IMG/VR virus record: IMGVR_UViG_3300027710_000035
Coordinates: 1-51,861 of that record
Source of the DNA: a virus
DNA length: 51,861 bases
Direction: 5' to 3' (one strand)
Shown here: positions 19,381 through 28,753 of the stretch, piece by piece
Numbering within the stretch: the stretch's first letter is position 1
How the letters are laid out: the number at the start of each line of letters is the position of its first letter
The notes under the pieces: model-generated
The model's input: only the letters and a program-made list of their open reading frames with translations
Databases searched by the model: none
Told to the model about the DNA's origin: nothing
Translations under genes and position numbers: made by a program

Positions 19381-20843
19381 TATTGATATTTCACTTTTTG
19401 AATTTCGAACGGATACTTGGCTTCTTTATAAAACTTCTTGCGTTCTGTAAGATGCCTCTTCGCGTACTTTGTAGATGCCGTAAGGTCCCAGATTTGGACG
19501 AAGTCCTTGTCGTCTGCTTTTCTAATGCCTCGCCCAATGCTTTGTATAACCCGGACAAAGCTCTTTCCGGGCTCAAGAAGAACCATATTAAAAATACGGG
19601 GGATATTAATACCCACAGCGGCCACACCGTAAGTCGCCACAATAATCTTGTTGTCAGCAGTTTTAATTTCGTCATACTCGTCTTTTCTATCTTTGGTTTT
19701 CATAGAGCCCGAGACAAAAACGCTGTCTGGAATATTGTTAATGATTAATTGACCGGACTCAATTCTATCAACTAATACTAGAGTGTTGCCTGTTTCTGCA
19801 ATGCCATTAATAAGATTGCTGATCCAATTCATACGTGTTTCGTCGGTGACTAGATATTTTAATTCACCTGCATAGCTTTCAAATTCTTTCCACTCTGCTG
19901 TCTGAATAACTGTTACATGACAATCACTGAGCACACCTTTTTCTTGAAGTTCGTGTGCTTTAACACGATGTACAACTTCACCTAAACTGGCACGTAGAGC
20001 CTGAAATTCGTGGTCTGCTTTAGGTACTGTTCCTGTTAATCCCCAACGTATGGGTGCGTTGGACAGATTGCGTGTTAAAAGATTCTTTAACACTTCTGCC
20101 TTGGCCATATGTACCTCATCAACCATAACACAGCTGACACCGTCTAACAATTCAGCTAGACGTAACAGTTGTTCTTCACCGTCAAATTCCTTGGAACCTT
20201 TGTCTAAAATGTTCAAACTTTGCCAGGTGCAGATTGTATGAGTTTTGTCTAAGTTCTTTCTGTCGCCGTAGTAAACACCTACGTCTAATCCGCAGTTAAG
20301 AAAGTCTTCTTCAGTTTGTTCGACAAGACTCTTGTTAGGAACAATGGTTATTGTTCGACCATATTTTTCACAAATTTTCGCCAAAGTTGCGGTAGTAATC
20401 GTCTTGCCAAAACCGGTGGCAATTTCTTGTATGCACTGGGGATTTTCTAAAAACTTATTGATAACTTCAACTTGGTCATCACGCAGTCTAATCTTTTCTC
20501 CGGCAAATCGATGACCTACAGGCCATGTTTGATCACCCCAAAATTCCTCAGAAATTTCAGGGAAACTTAGGGCTGTTGGACGTCGATGATCTTCTAACTC
20601 GATGTAATAATTCTTTGCTTCAAGATATTCAAGGACCTGCGGCAGCATACTCATATAGGTAGTACCACCGAGACCAAAAAAGCTGATGCTGCCATCCCAT
20701 CTTCCTAGCTTGTAAGCTGGTCTATACCGTGCAGTAGGGTCTTCATACTTGAATTTTTTGACCAAAGCCTTACGTGCATCAAGATCTAAATTTTCAATCT
20801 TAACGTTAACTTCGTCTTTAATAATTATTTTGCAGGAGGCCAA
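19380..20843 (-). CDS. uvsW: UvsW-like DNA/RNA helicase (487 aa)
   Basis: Superfamily 2 helicase that in T4 unwinds R-loops and branched DNA and helps switch from origin to recombination replication. Walker A ATGFGKT is at residues 142-148, the DEVH Walker B at about 245, and LTGTVPK is motif III. The C-terminal RecA domain ends with the QSIGRGIRK motif VI. The N-terminal 90 residues carry the KLGRWDG substrate-binding fold typical of UvsW. The start is TTG at 20843, 26 nt inside the preceding gene; no ATG fits. Confidence 0.92.
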   Translation of the reverse strand: MASCKIIIKDEVNVKIENLDLDARKALVKKFKYEDPTARYRPAYKLGRWDGSISFFGLGGTTYMSMLPQVLEYLEAKNYYIELEDHRRPTALSFPEISEEFWGDQTWPVGHRFAGEKIRLRDDQVEVINKFLENPQCIQEIATGFGKTITTATLAKICEKYGRTITIVPNKSLVEQTEEDFLNCGLDVGVYYGDRKNLDKTHTICTWQSLNILDKGSKEFDGEEQLLRLAELLDGVSCVMVDEVHMAKAEVLKNLLTRNLSNAPIRWGLTGTVPKADHEFQALRASLGEVVHRVKAHELQEKGVLSDCHVTVIQTAEWKEFESYAGELKYLVTDETRMNWISNLINGIAETGNTLVLVDRIESGQLIINNIPDSVFVSGSMKTKDRKDEYDEIKTADNKIIVATYGVAAVGINIPRIFNMVLLEPGKSFVRVIQSIGRGIRKADDKDFVQIWDLTASTKYAKRHLTERKKFYKEAKYPFEIQKVKYQ

Positions 20844-22014
20844 AATCTAAGGTCCTTGTTTTGTTGTTGTCTAATACATTAATCACGTTATGGTGCCAAT
20901 TTAGCAAATTTTTGATGGAATAGTGAATATTATAAAAATTAAAATTCACTACACAATTAAATTTTATTTTTTTGTCGAGAATTGTCTTAGGAACTTTACT
21001 ACTGATAAACACTGCCTTAGTTTTTTCACTAATGCTAGAATTTAATTTCTCTTCTCTAACAAAATTATTGAATTTTTCACCAGTTTCGTTGGGTAGCCTA
21101 AACAGCACACTAATTTCTTCATTAGAAATTTCATTAACTTTTAAAAAGTCTAAAGATTTTTCTAATTTTTCTATTTCACTGCCGCCTGGAATTACGAACA
21201 AAGCCGGACCCATAAATTTTACAATATCTTTGAGAGAAAAAATACCATTTTCTTCCAAATTTATTGACATATTTTCACCAGGATCAGTTTGTAAGAATTT
21301 TTTAACCACAGGATCCGCATTTTTCCACTCATCAGTTTGTTCAATGGTTTCGTCCCAGGTAAAAATTCCTAATTTTCTTGCCTTGAACAAATTTTCAAGG
21401 ATGTTTGAATTAGTGGGTTGAGCTATTTTTTCAGAAATATTCAAAAATTTCAGATTTTTGCCATCGAATGATAACATAGGAATGTATTGCTCAATGTTAG
21501 CTTCAATTTCTCTGATTTGATTTTGATAATTTTCAAATTCTTCATCAACTATGAAATTTTCTTCAATAGCAACACGACCTAAAAATGTCAATGACCGCTC
21601 ATCTAGTGAAAAAATCCATGCTTTATGCTCGGGATCCCATTGTGCCATGTTTAGCTTGGGCTTTTCTTCTCTAATTCTTGCCAGCAGTGATTCGTTAAAT
21701 GGAAATTCTAATTTAATTGTTTTTCCAAAGTTGGAATGTTCAAACATAGCAATACGTTTGAAGGAAGACACTAATCTTCTTGCCAGTCTAAATGACGGAT
21801 TTTCCAAAAATGGCAAAATATCCTTGCCAAAGATAGAATTTAACTTTGCTACCTGTCTTTTAAGAATTTTTACAGACAATAATTCTTGCTTTTCTGTAAA
21901 ACCTGAGCCCCGGGATATTTGATCGTGAAAACTGTATATCAATTTTGAATCATATGGATTCATTGACACATTACGGCTAATGGCAAGGGCAATAATTAGG
22001 TCTTCAATATACAT
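20818..22014 (-). CDS. Unknown conserved protein, possible UvsW partner (398 aa)
   Basis: The sequence is rich in Phe, Asn, Lys and Glu and its codons are more AT-rich than the neighbours. Residues about 108-150 (PKLNMAQWDPEHKAWIF then L-FLGRVA) resemble the small DNA-binding HARP-like fold of SMARCAL1-type annealing helicases, but only faintly. Its 26-nt overlap with UvsW suggests that they work together. A TATAAT 6 nt upstream of the ATG and no Shine-Dalgarno predict a leaderless mRNA. Confidence 0.65.
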   Translation of the reverse strand: MYIEDLIIALAISRNVSMNPYDSKLIYSFHDQISRGSGFTEKQELLSVKILKRQVAKLNSIFGKDILPFLENPSFRLARRLVSSFKRIAMFEHSNFGKTIKLEFPFNESLLARIREEKPKLNMAQWDPEHKAWIFSLDERSLTFLGRVAIEENFIVDEEFENYQNQIREIEANIEQYIPMLSFDGKNLKFLNISEKIAQPTNSNILENLFKARKLGIFTWDETIEQTDEWKNADPVVKKFLQTDPGENMSINLEENGIFSLKDIVKFMGPALFVIPGGSEIEKLEKSLDFLKVNEISNEEISVLFRLPNETGEKFNNFVREEKLNSSISEKTKAVFISSKVPKTILDKKIKFNCVVNFNFYNIHYSIKNLLNWHHNVINVLDNNKTRTLDFGLLQNNY

Positions 22015-22020
22015 AAAGTT

Positions 22021-22049
22021 ATTATAACATAAAATAAAAAGGAGAGCAA
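22021..22049 (-). promoter_or_regulatory. Sigma70-like promoter fused to a terminator hairpin
   Basis: - strand TTGCTC (22049-22044), 17 bp, extended TGT-TATAAT (-10 at 22026-22021). The -35 lies inside the terminator hairpin 22036-22060. The ATG at 22014 is 6 nt after the -10 box, so transcription should start on or next to it. Confidence 0.6.
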
Positions 22050-22060
22050 GTCTCCTTTTT
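22036..22060 (-). terminator. Intrinsic terminator, both strands
   Basis: AAAAAGGAGA (22036-22045), loop GCAAG, TCTCCTTTTT (22051-22060): a perfect 10-bp stem with A and T tails on both sides. It ends the UvsX/UvsY unit, whose last gene stops at 22063. Confidence 0.85.
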
Positions 22061-22062
22061 GA

Positions 22063-22518
22063 TTACAGCACTACGTCTTCTAGTCCAGCTGTTCGAAGTT
22101 TGATGATATTACTCAATTGCCATTGTTTTATATCCAAAGCCTTGACAATGCCCAACCACTGATTTCGTAGCATGGCAAATTCGTTGATAATTTTTTCCAT
22201 ATCAACAACATCTGCTTCACCATCGACATATTTTTCAACGTCTCGACTGCTTAGTGCTCTTTGATAATTCTCTAGATATTTTTTAAATGCTTTACTACGA
22301 GTACGTCTTAATTCAATGTTCAAATATTCCAATACAGCTTCGATTTCTTGAAGTTGATTGAAACGTTGTTCAACAATACCGGGTAAATGGGCTGAGGCTT
22401 TTTCCACGTTGCCGTGAATCTTAACCTCATACCTTGCAGAATCTAGTTCTTTATAAAAGTGCTCTATGCAGTCAGGAAGGAACGATATGTCTTTGCTTAC
22501 TTTAGAGTACCATGACAT
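22063..22518 (-). CDS. uvsY: UvsY-like recombination mediator (151 aa)
   Basis: In T4, UvsY loads UvsX onto gp32-covered single-stranded DNA. The family signature appears here as YQRALSSRDVEKYVDGEADV (residues about 86-105) followed by helical segments. Length (151) is near T4 UvsY (137). It lies downstream of UvsX and one small gene, with a 2-nt gap, as in other T4-like phages. A terminator follows at once. Confidence 0.88.
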   Translation of the reverse strand: MSWYSKVSKDISFLPDCIEHFYKELDSARYEVKIHGNVEKASAHLPGIVEQRFNQLQEIEAVLEYLNIELRRTRSKAFKKYLENYQRALSSRDVEKYVDGEADVVDMEKIINEFAMLRNQWLGIVKALDIKQWQLSNIIKLRTAGLEDVVL

Positions 22519-22520
22519 AC

Positions 22521-22772
22521 TCAGTCCATGTCTTCACCGTAGTCGTAGTCTTCTTCGTCGATGTCTTCTTCGTCATCTTTGTTTTCATCTACAACTAACT
22601 GGATTGCATTGTCTAAGTACGTATCATATCCCATCAAACTTTCAAGGACTGACAACTCAACATCTTTACCTAACAAAAAGTCAACGTATTGATTAGCGGC
22701 AACTTCTTTGTTTTTATCAGAGACATATTCTCTGAATGTATCCCATACTTCTATGATTAGATCTTCTTCCAT
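22521..22772 (-). CDS. Acidic small protein between UvsX and UvsY (83 aa)
   Basis: Start overlaps the UvsX stop (TAATG). The N-terminal part is helical (EEDLIIEVWDTFREYVSDKNKE), followed by a second helical part (SVLESLMGYDTYLDNAIQL) and a very acidic tail (DDEEDIDEEDYDYGEDMD). Related phages often keep a small gene here, as I recall, but its role is unknown. The acidic tail could mimic DNA or bind recombination proteins. Confidence 0.75.
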   Translation of the reverse strand: MEEDLIIEVWDTFREYVSDKNKEVAANQYVDFLLGKDVELSVLESLMGYDTYLDNAIQLVVDENKDDEEDIDEEDYDYGEDMD

Positions 22773-23839
22773 TATGCCTCCTCGGTGTCTTCACTTACTA
22801 CTGGATCTACGGACTTTTCACCATTCTTGGAAATGTCTTCCATCATAATGGACAAGCCTTCTTTCTCGTTCTTTTCCCATGCCTTGCGGAACTGTTTGAT
22901 GACTTCGCCATCTGTAGTTGTGTAAACAAGACTGTTGCCTTCTTTCTTCAACATACCTTTGGCTTCGAACAAGTCAACTAAACCGCTATGTGGACTCATA
23001 CCTGTTGAATACGGAATCTCAACTTGTACAGCTTCGAAAGGTTTAGCATAACGAGTTTTCATAATCTTACAAGCAGAACGAATACCGTTAACTGTAGTAG
23101 TCTTATTACCATCTGCATCTGTTTTCAATTTCAACTTACGCATAGCAACTACAATAGAGCTTGCATAGATGAAACCTTGTCCACCGCTAATCTTATCGTC
23201 TGGATCAAACATGTCTTGCGATGCATAAGTGTGATTTGTACAAACCATACCCACGTTCCAAGAACCAAACATGTTAACACAGTTACGAACAAGACTTGTA
23301 AGTGCCTTAGGCTTACGGCCCATGTCACCTTTCATTTCACCTGCTTCGAACTGATTAACGTCTGTAGGAGTTAACAACATACCCAAAGAGTCGATTACAA
23401 ATAATACCTTAGGACGAACGTCCTCAGCCATTGTTTTATACTCTTTCATGAATTCAGAAATAGTTTTAGCTACGTCATCAATCATGGCCATGTTAAGTTT
23501 TAGAAGTTTATCTTCACTGGTGTCAACACCTAGATCCTCTAACCATTTCTGATCAAGAGCATTTTCACTGTCAACTAGAACAACATAGATACCTTGTTCC
23601 TGTGCCGCTTTAATAATGTTACCGGAACAGATATATGATTTACCTGCTCCTGATTCGCCCGCAAAAACTGTTACTTTGCCCAGGGGAACTCCCTTGTAGA
23701 AGTCCCCTGAGATAAGATAGTTCAGGGCGTAGTTACCGGTTGAAATCCAATCGGTAGGGTCATTAAACCCAATTCCTAAGCCATCAATACTTTTAGTGAT
23801 AGACTTACGGAACTTCGATATATCGAAGGCCTTTCCCAT
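22772..23839 (-). CDS. uvsX: UvsX RecA-like recombinase (355 aa)
   Basis: Forms filaments on single-stranded DNA and drives strand exchange. Walker A GESGAGKS is at residues 61-68, Walker B ends in VLFVIDSLGML, and the L2-like loop carries ISGGQGFIYASS. The C-terminal 30 residues are acidic, as in other UvsX proteins. Length fits the family (about 390). The ATG is preceded by GGAGATAGAC. Co-transcribed with the small acidic gene and UvsY. Confidence 0.95.
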   Translation of the reverse strand: MGKAFDISKFRKSITKSIDGLGIGFNDPTDWISTGNYALNYLISGDFYKGVPLGKVTVFAGESGAGKSYICSGNIIKAAQEQGIYVVLVDSENALDQKWLEDLGVDTSEDKLLKLNMAMIDDVAKTISEFMKEYKTMAEDVRPKVLFVIDSLGMLLTPTDVNQFEAGEMKGDMGRKPKALTSLVRNCVNMFGSWNVGMVCTNHTYASQDMFDPDDKISGGQGFIYASSIVVAMRKLKLKTDADGNKTTTVNGIRSACKIMKTRYAKPFEAVQVEIPYSTGMSPHSGLVDLFEAKGMLKKEGNSLVYTTTDGEVIKQFRKAWEKNEKEGLSIMMEDISKNGEKSVDPVVSEDTEEA

Positions 23840-23851
23840 GTCTATCTCCTA

Positions 23852-24862
23852 TTAAGTACTTTGACGATTGCGAATCATCGCAATGATATCTGCGGCTCTG
23901 CTAGATGCTTCACCACCTGCGCTCTCAGCTTTTGCGGCTGGAGGAGTGAATGATTTCTCTGCTGTTGCAACTTCTTCTTCCCAGGGTGCAGCCTCTTCGG
24001 CTACAGGTGCTGGTGCTGCCTTAGGAGCAGGTGCGGCTGCTGGTGCTGCCTTAGCGCCACCTTCATCTGCATCGCGGCCACCAAAGCCTGCTGGCTTAAA
24101 GTATTGGCTCCAACGATCTGGATCATATGCTTCGCCATCAACTGATGCTTCAAACATTTCTTTGATGACTTTAAGTTCAACTGCGCCTGGCTTCTTAGGT
24201 AAGAAGTCTGACAATTTGAACAAACCGTGTTGTGCAATAGCCGCTTGTTCTTCTTCGCTCAATGCACGTTCACGACGAGCCCAAGTTGAAGTAGAGTAGT
24301 CAGCGTAACCACCTTTGCTAGTTTTAGCAATCTTAAAGTCCAAACCACGAACGTAGTCTGTTGGCAATTCTTCGATCTCTGCATCCATTAGTGCGTTCTT
24401 AACAATGTTAAAAATCTGGCTACCAATGATGAATCGACGAATTGGATTCTCTGGAGTACGGTCTTCTTTGAACTTGCTGTCAACAACAAATCCTTGGAAT
24501 AAGTAAGACTTTTTCTTCCAGTACTTACGACCCATATCTTCCAAGCTCTTGTCTTTGAACCAAGGACGAACCTCAGTAAGAATTGGACAGGTCTCACCCC
24601 ACATTTCCATACATGGGACTTGCACAGTCACGGGCTTAGAATTTGTTTCACCTTTAATTCCAGCAAAAGGCAATTTGATCATTGCTCGCTCTAACCAGAA
24701 AAAAGTGTTGTTTGTGTCGCCATCGGGCAAGAAACGAACTGTTACGTTTGTGTTTTCTGCGATGTTCCAGTGTGGAAAAATTGCGTTGTCGCCGCCGGAT
24801 TGTCCGCCGGTTTGTTGTGCGCTCTGTTGAAGTTTTGCGCGAATTTCTGCTAACGTTGCCAT
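23852..24862 (-). CDS. 32: Single-stranded DNA-binding protein gp32 (336 aa)
   Basis: Coats single-stranded DNA and recruits replication and recombination proteins. The N-terminal basic region is MATLAEIRAKLQQSAQQ; the core has WLERAMIKLPFAGIKG and CMEMWGETCPI, where the two cysteines may form part of the zinc site of gp32, though the full CxxC set is not obvious. The linker is Ala/Pro/Glu-rich (AAPAPKAAPAPVAEE). The end is not the usual acid tail but RAADIIAMIRNRQST. Start site AAGGAAACATTATT. It precedes UvsX by 12 nt. Confidence 0.9.
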   Translation of the reverse strand: MATLAEIRAKLQQSAQQTGGQSGGDNAIFPHWNIAENTNVTVRFLPDGDTNNTFFWLERAMIKLPFAGIKGETNSKPVTVQVPCMEMWGETCPILTEVRPWFKDKSLEDMGRKYWKKKSYLFQGFVVDSKFKEDRTPENPIRRFIIGSQIFNIVKNALMDAEIEELPTDYVRGLDFKIAKTSKGGYADYSTSTWARRERALSEEEQAAIAQHGLFKLSDFLPKKPGAVELKVIKEMFEASVDGEAYDPDRWSQYFKPAGFGGRDADEGGAKAAPAAAPAPKAAPAPVAEEAAPWEEEVATAEKSFTPPAAKAESAGGEASSRAADIIAMIRNRQST

Positions 24863-24922
24863 AATAATGTTTCCTTAATAAAGTTTTATGTGCCGCTTTC
24901 TTAAAGCCAACTGACTAAAAGA

Positions 24923-24956
24923 AAAACTGTGCATAGAGTTAACTATACACAGTTTT
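24923..24956 (-). terminator. Intrinsic terminator
   Basis: A 14-bp stem with one mismatch: AAAACTGTGCATAG (24923-24936) pairs with CTATACACAGTTTT (24943-24956), 6-base loop. On the - strand TTTTTCTTTT follows. It ends transcription from the 715-aa gene. Nothing else was seen in the 132-bp gap except the gp32 leader. Confidence 0.85.
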
Positions 24957-24994
24957 ATTTATGTTTGCAACCTAAAAGGTGCAGATAATATGGT

Positions 24995-27142
24995 TTATTT
25001 TGCCAATCCGGATAATTTCATAATTGATGAAAGTTCTTCACTCATTCCCAATTCTGCCTTCTTACGGGCTAGACCTGCTGAGCTTGTTGGGCTATTGGTT
25101 TTTTCTTTTTCTAAATCTTTGGTAGACATTTTCCAGTCGCCGCCTTGTTCCTTGCGCTTGTATGCAGGAACTTGACTCTTGTCTGGACCACTTTCATTTG
25201 GTCCGCGGTCGTCTGGAACGCCAGCGGCCTTCAATGCATCTGCTCGATCACCGTAACCTTTAACACCTGGCTTGATATCTTTAGATGCCTGTCTAATCGC
25301 TGCCTTTTCTGTGTCAGAGGCATTGCTAGCATCAACGTGCTTCATTGTTGTAGAAGCTTGATGACTTTCTCTACCTTCAACTTTTGCCTTAATGTTGCCC
25401 ACAAGTTCTTTTAGTCTTGCTAATCCGTCATCACCGTTAACTTGTGTGCCATGACGTTGTTGCCATTCTTGTGTTAGTTTGTTCATAAATTGTTCTGCCA
25501 TTTGAGCTGCTTGTTCGCCTGCTTCTTCTCCAAACTTTTCACTGATAGATTTCTTAACATCTAGTACAATGCCTTCGCCACCGCGGAATGGTCCAACTTC
25601 TGGGTTGTCACGATTATAAAAACTCTTAACAATCTTAGCAACTTCTTGTACCATTGAGCTAGTATCTTTACCTTCAGCTACTGGAGGTTGTGCAGGAAGC
25701 GCCTCAGGAGCAGGTGGTGGCACTTCTGCTGGTGGTTGTTCTTGTCCTGAACCAGTTAGGCCTAGTGCTACTAACAGTTCTGGGTAGCTTTCTTGAGCCC
25801 ACATTTTTAAAACTTCCATAGGATCAGCAGATGGATCTAATTCAGATGCTGATTTAAATTTATCTTCTAAGTCAGAATCAGTTAGACCCAAGCCGCTGAA
25901 AAATTGCCATGCTGTTTGACCGTCAGGACCTAATTCTAGTTCGCCGTTAGGCAGTTCATTCATTGCTTGTTTTAATGCTTGAATTTGATCATCAGTTAGT
26001 TGACCTTGCTCAGTTGCTTCTGCCCATTCTTCAAATTTGCTAAATGCATTTTCTTTAACACCAGTTCCGCATACGCAAGGGTCTTCCTTGCAATCTGGAC
26101 AAATGTCTGTTTCTTCATTTACATATTCTTCTAGGTCTACTGTATTTGTTTCTTGCATGATTTTGTGGATCAATGGAAAGAAACTTGCTAGGTCTTCTTT
26201 GAAATTTGTTTCTGTAAATTTTGCCTTGTAGGTTTCCATAGTTACAGGATCTAGTTCCATTAGGTCATCGCCCTGGTCTACTCCTGCTAATTCTGTTACC
26301 CATGATTCATAATGATGACGCTTGCTTAGTGCTTCGATAGTTGCTTTTAGTTCGTTTAATCGGCCTACGGCCCTTTGTGTAATTCCCATAGCGTCATCAT
26401 GCAAACTTGTGTGTTGTACTTGTCTTTGGAATTCTTGTAGTTGAGCAATCTGTTCACTCATACGAACAATAGCCTTGCCGGCCGGGTCGTGCGGAACACC
26501 ACCATGGTCAACGTGTTGAGCCATAGCAAATGCGCCAGCCGGATGAATGAACGGATATTTGAATCTTTCACCGTCTCTGTTTTGAATATAAATTGCCTTG
26601 ATGTTTTTACGTTGGCTGCGAGCACCTGGATACATTTCGTCAACTGCTTTGTGATGTCTTACAATGACTTCAGTTGCGCCCTTAACTGCGCGGCTAGTTT
26701 TCTTAGAACTCTTTTGGTTCCAACGTGATTCGTTCATGTTCATAGTAGGGTCTTCTTCCTTAGGGGCTTGCGTGGCAGCAAGATGTTGAAAATCGTTTCT
26801 GTCAAGATTTGTCTTAGCGATGTCGCGTGTGTCAAACCGCAGTAATCTACGCATGGCAAACATACGCATTTCTTTTAAAAATCCGTACCAAACTTGTTTG
26901 CTAGGATCGTCTTGATTTTCTGTAATACCTTGGCTGTAATAAATCTTTAAGCTACCTAGGTCGTTTAGGCTGATGCTAACACGACCTAAATTCACGCCTT
27001 CGTTGACAAAGTCAAAATCAAAGAAACGTGCTTCTGCAGGGTCAATAGTAACTGCTCCTGTTTCATCGCCCATTTCTAAATTAGTGAAACGGCTGCGAAC
27101 TTTGTCAAACAGGTCTTGAGAGATTAATTGGATAGCTTTCAT
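24995..27142 (-). CDS. Large protein of unknown function, likely virion-related (715 aa)
   Basis: Long, mostly helical and polar. Residues 1-140 look globular (beta-rich), and the middle has HPAGAFAMAQHVDHGG and a Cys cluster CPDCKEDPCVCG (about 352-363) that could bind zinc. The C-terminal third is low-complexity (Pro/Ala, then Lys/Asp-rich linkers ending in GLAKK). It lies between terminase and gp32 in the same place as unassigned large proteins of marine T4-like phages. Internal head protein or packaging accessory is possible. A late box is 6 nt before the ATG. Confidence 0.65.
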   Translation of the reverse strand: MKAIQLISQDLFDKVRSRFTNLEMGDETGAVTIDPAEARFFDFDFVNEGVNLGRVSISLNDLGSLKIYYSQGITENQDDPSKQVWYGFLKEMRMFAMRRLLRFDTRDIAKTNLDRNDFQHLAATQAPKEEDPTMNMNESRWNQKSSKKTSRAVKGATEVIVRHHKAVDEMYPGARSQRKNIKAIYIQNRDGERFKYPFIHPAGAFAMAQHVDHGGVPHDPAGKAIVRMSEQIAQLQEFQRQVQHTSLHDDAMGITQRAVGRLNELKATIEALSKRHHYESWVTELAGVDQGDDLMELDPVTMETYKAKFTETNFKEDLASFFPLIHKIMQETNTVDLEEYVNEETDICPDCKEDPCVCGTGVKENAFSKFEEWAEATEQGQLTDDQIQALKQAMNELPNGELELGPDGQTAWQFFSGLGLTDSDLEDKFKSASELDPSADPMEVLKMWAQESYPELLVALGLTGSGQEQPPAEVPPPAPEALPAQPPVAEGKDTSSMVQEVAKIVKSFYNRDNPEVGPFRGGEGIVLDVKKSISEKFGEEAGEQAAQMAEQFMNKLTQEWQQRHGTQVNGDDGLARLKELVGNIKAKVEGRESHQASTTMKHVDASNASDTEKAAIRQASKDIKPGVKGYGDRADALKAAGVPDDRGPNESGPDKSQVPAYKRKEQGGDWKMSTKDLEKEKTNSPTSSAGLARKKAELGMSEELSSIMKLSGLAK

Positions 27143-27148
27143 ATTAGT

Positions 27149-27156
27149 TATTTATT
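27149..27156 (-). promoter_or_regulatory. Late-type promoter, leaderless spacing
   Basis: AATAAATA on the - strand, 6 nt before the ATG at 27142. It overlaps the stop codon of the terminase gene. No ribosome site. Confidence 0.62.
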
Positions 27157-28735
27157 AATAATTGCTGATGTAGATGGGCATGGGCATGATAAACTCGTCC
27201 TCGCGTTCTTCTCGCATTTTGTCGTAGATAGCAGGATCCCACTCCTGTAGCATCAGGGCCATGCGTATAACCAACAATGTAGCACTAACTAGGTCGTCGT
27301 GTAGGCCTACTTTAGCTTCAAAACTAACGCCTTTTGCAATGTATCCTTTAAGTTCGCTGATTAACGGCTTACTTCTAACTCGGAATCTTTTGCTTTCTAT
27401 TAGGTGCTTTAGTTTGGCACAGGCATTAATTTTACTCGAGTTTGTAGTGTTAAATCCTTTACGGAATCTACGTACATGCCCTTTCTTAATAGGTTCACTT
27501 AAGAACAGGCCCGGGATACTCTCTTCGCCAATTTCTTCAATGGCAACTAGAGCAGCCTCGCCAATGTTGTTATTTTCTACTGAATAATATATGCTAGACT
27601 GAACACCCTTAGCGGCACATTCATCGTTAATAAAGTTAGCAAGATCTCTAAGAATACGCACCTGACCTTGAATAGTTGTTAAGTTATGTTGCCACTCTCC
27701 TACTTGTTCAAAGCTAGGTATTTCTAAAATCTGTATAGCTGCAGGGTCACCGCCTGTACCTAGGCTAGGATCTAATGCTAGTAAATAGGTACTCATTGGA
27801 TTAACTTTCTTATACCAACGAGCTTGACCCATCTTCATAATGGGTTCGTCACCTTCTAGACCTGCAAGACAAATACTGTTAATCAATGTTTCATCAAAGA
27901 CCAAGAATTCACAATCGTGTTCTCGTTTAAAACGTTCTTCACCAATACGACTACGTTCTTCATTGGCCCAGTTTTCATCACGATCAGGGTGCTCATTCCA
28001 GTATGCACGGAATGGAAAAAATCCGTTGCGTCCTAGAGTCTGCTCGTTACCAAACTCATCAAACTTATAATTTGCTTCTTTCCAAATATTAGCAAACTGG
28101 TCTTCATCACTGTTAGGAGTGCTTGTAATAATCGCTTTACCACCAGTGGCTAGTGTAGGCGAAATAGAAGTCCAGAATTCAACGGCAATGTTAGGTTCAA
28201 CGAACGCAAACTCGTCAGCATATAGTAATGACAGTGACAAACCTCGACCAGTTGTTTCAGTTGTTGTCTGTGCAATAATACGGCTTCCGTTATCGAATTC
28301 AATACTTTGTTTGTTGTAACTCTTTACACCGCAACGAATATGATTAGGACAAAGTTCGTAAGCATATCGAATACGTGACATAATTTCTTGGGCACCTGTA
28401 AACTTGTGCGCGGCAACTAGAACAGTTGCATCAGGTACAAACATAGCGTACCACAACAAATATCCTGCGGCTGTTGTTGTCTTACCTGTTTGGCGAGGGA
28501 GTAAGTTTACGTTAAATCGATTTCCATGATAACTGTCAATTAGCCTGCGTTGATATTCAAAAGGCTCGTACTGTAACTTACCTTTAGTAGGGTGTTGAAT
28601 ATAAAAAAAGTTATCAAGAAAATAGTGAGGTCCGTTAGTTGGGTCCGTGCATTTCAGCAGATCTTCAATATCTTTTTCAGTATACTTGTCAGCGCTGTAT
28701 GCAGTCTTAACTAGTTTGTTATCCGTATATGCCAT
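27155..28735 (-). CDS. 17: Terminase large subunit gp17 (526 aa)
   Basis: DNA-packaging motor and nuclease. Walker A PRQTGKTT is at residues 80-87, Walker B LLYADEFAF at about 172-180, and the coupling motif is STPNSDEDQ. The nuclease domain has LALDPSLGTGGDP with its first metal Asp and a later HDDLVSATLL with the last one. Length (526) is close to cyanophage gp17 (about 550) but shorter than T4 (610). The late box 5 nt before the ATG predicts a leaderless message. Confidence 0.95.
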   Translation of the reverse strand: MAYTDNKLVKTAYSADKYTEKDIEDLLKCTDPTNGPHYFLDNFFYIQHPTKGKLQYEPFEYQRRLIDSYHGNRFNVNLLPRQTGKTTTAAGYLLWYAMFVPDATVLVAAHKFTGAQEIMSRIRYAYELCPNHIRCGVKSYNKQSIEFDNGSRIIAQTTTETTGRGLSLSLLYADEFAFVEPNIAVEFWTSISPTLATGGKAIITSTPNSDEDQFANIWKEANYKFDEFGNEQTLGRNGFFPFRAYWNEHPDRDENWANEERSRIGEERFKREHDCEFLVFDETLINSICLAGLEGDEPIMKMGQARWYKKVNPMSTYLLALDPSLGTGGDPAAIQILEIPSFEQVGEWQHNLTTIQGQVRILRDLANFINDECAAKGVQSSIYYSVENNNIGEAALVAIEEIGEESIPGLFLSEPIKKGHVRRFRKGFNTTNSSKINACAKLKHLIESKRFRVRSKPLISELKGYIAKGVSFEAKVGLHDDLVSATLLVIRMALMLQEWDPAIYDKMREEREDEFIMPMPIYISNY

Positions 28736-28740
28736 GCATT

Positions 28741-28747
28741 TATTTAA
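28741..28747 (-). promoter_or_regulatory. Late-type promoter, leaderless spacing
   Basis: TTAAATA on the - strand, 5 nt before the terminase ATG (28735). It directly follows the terminator at 28754-28777. Confidence 0.65.
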
Positions 28748-28753
28748 TGAAAA

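Noticed and set aside
23024-23374. Antisense frame within uvsX
   Set aside because: Mirror of a well-conserved gene, with no signals of its own.
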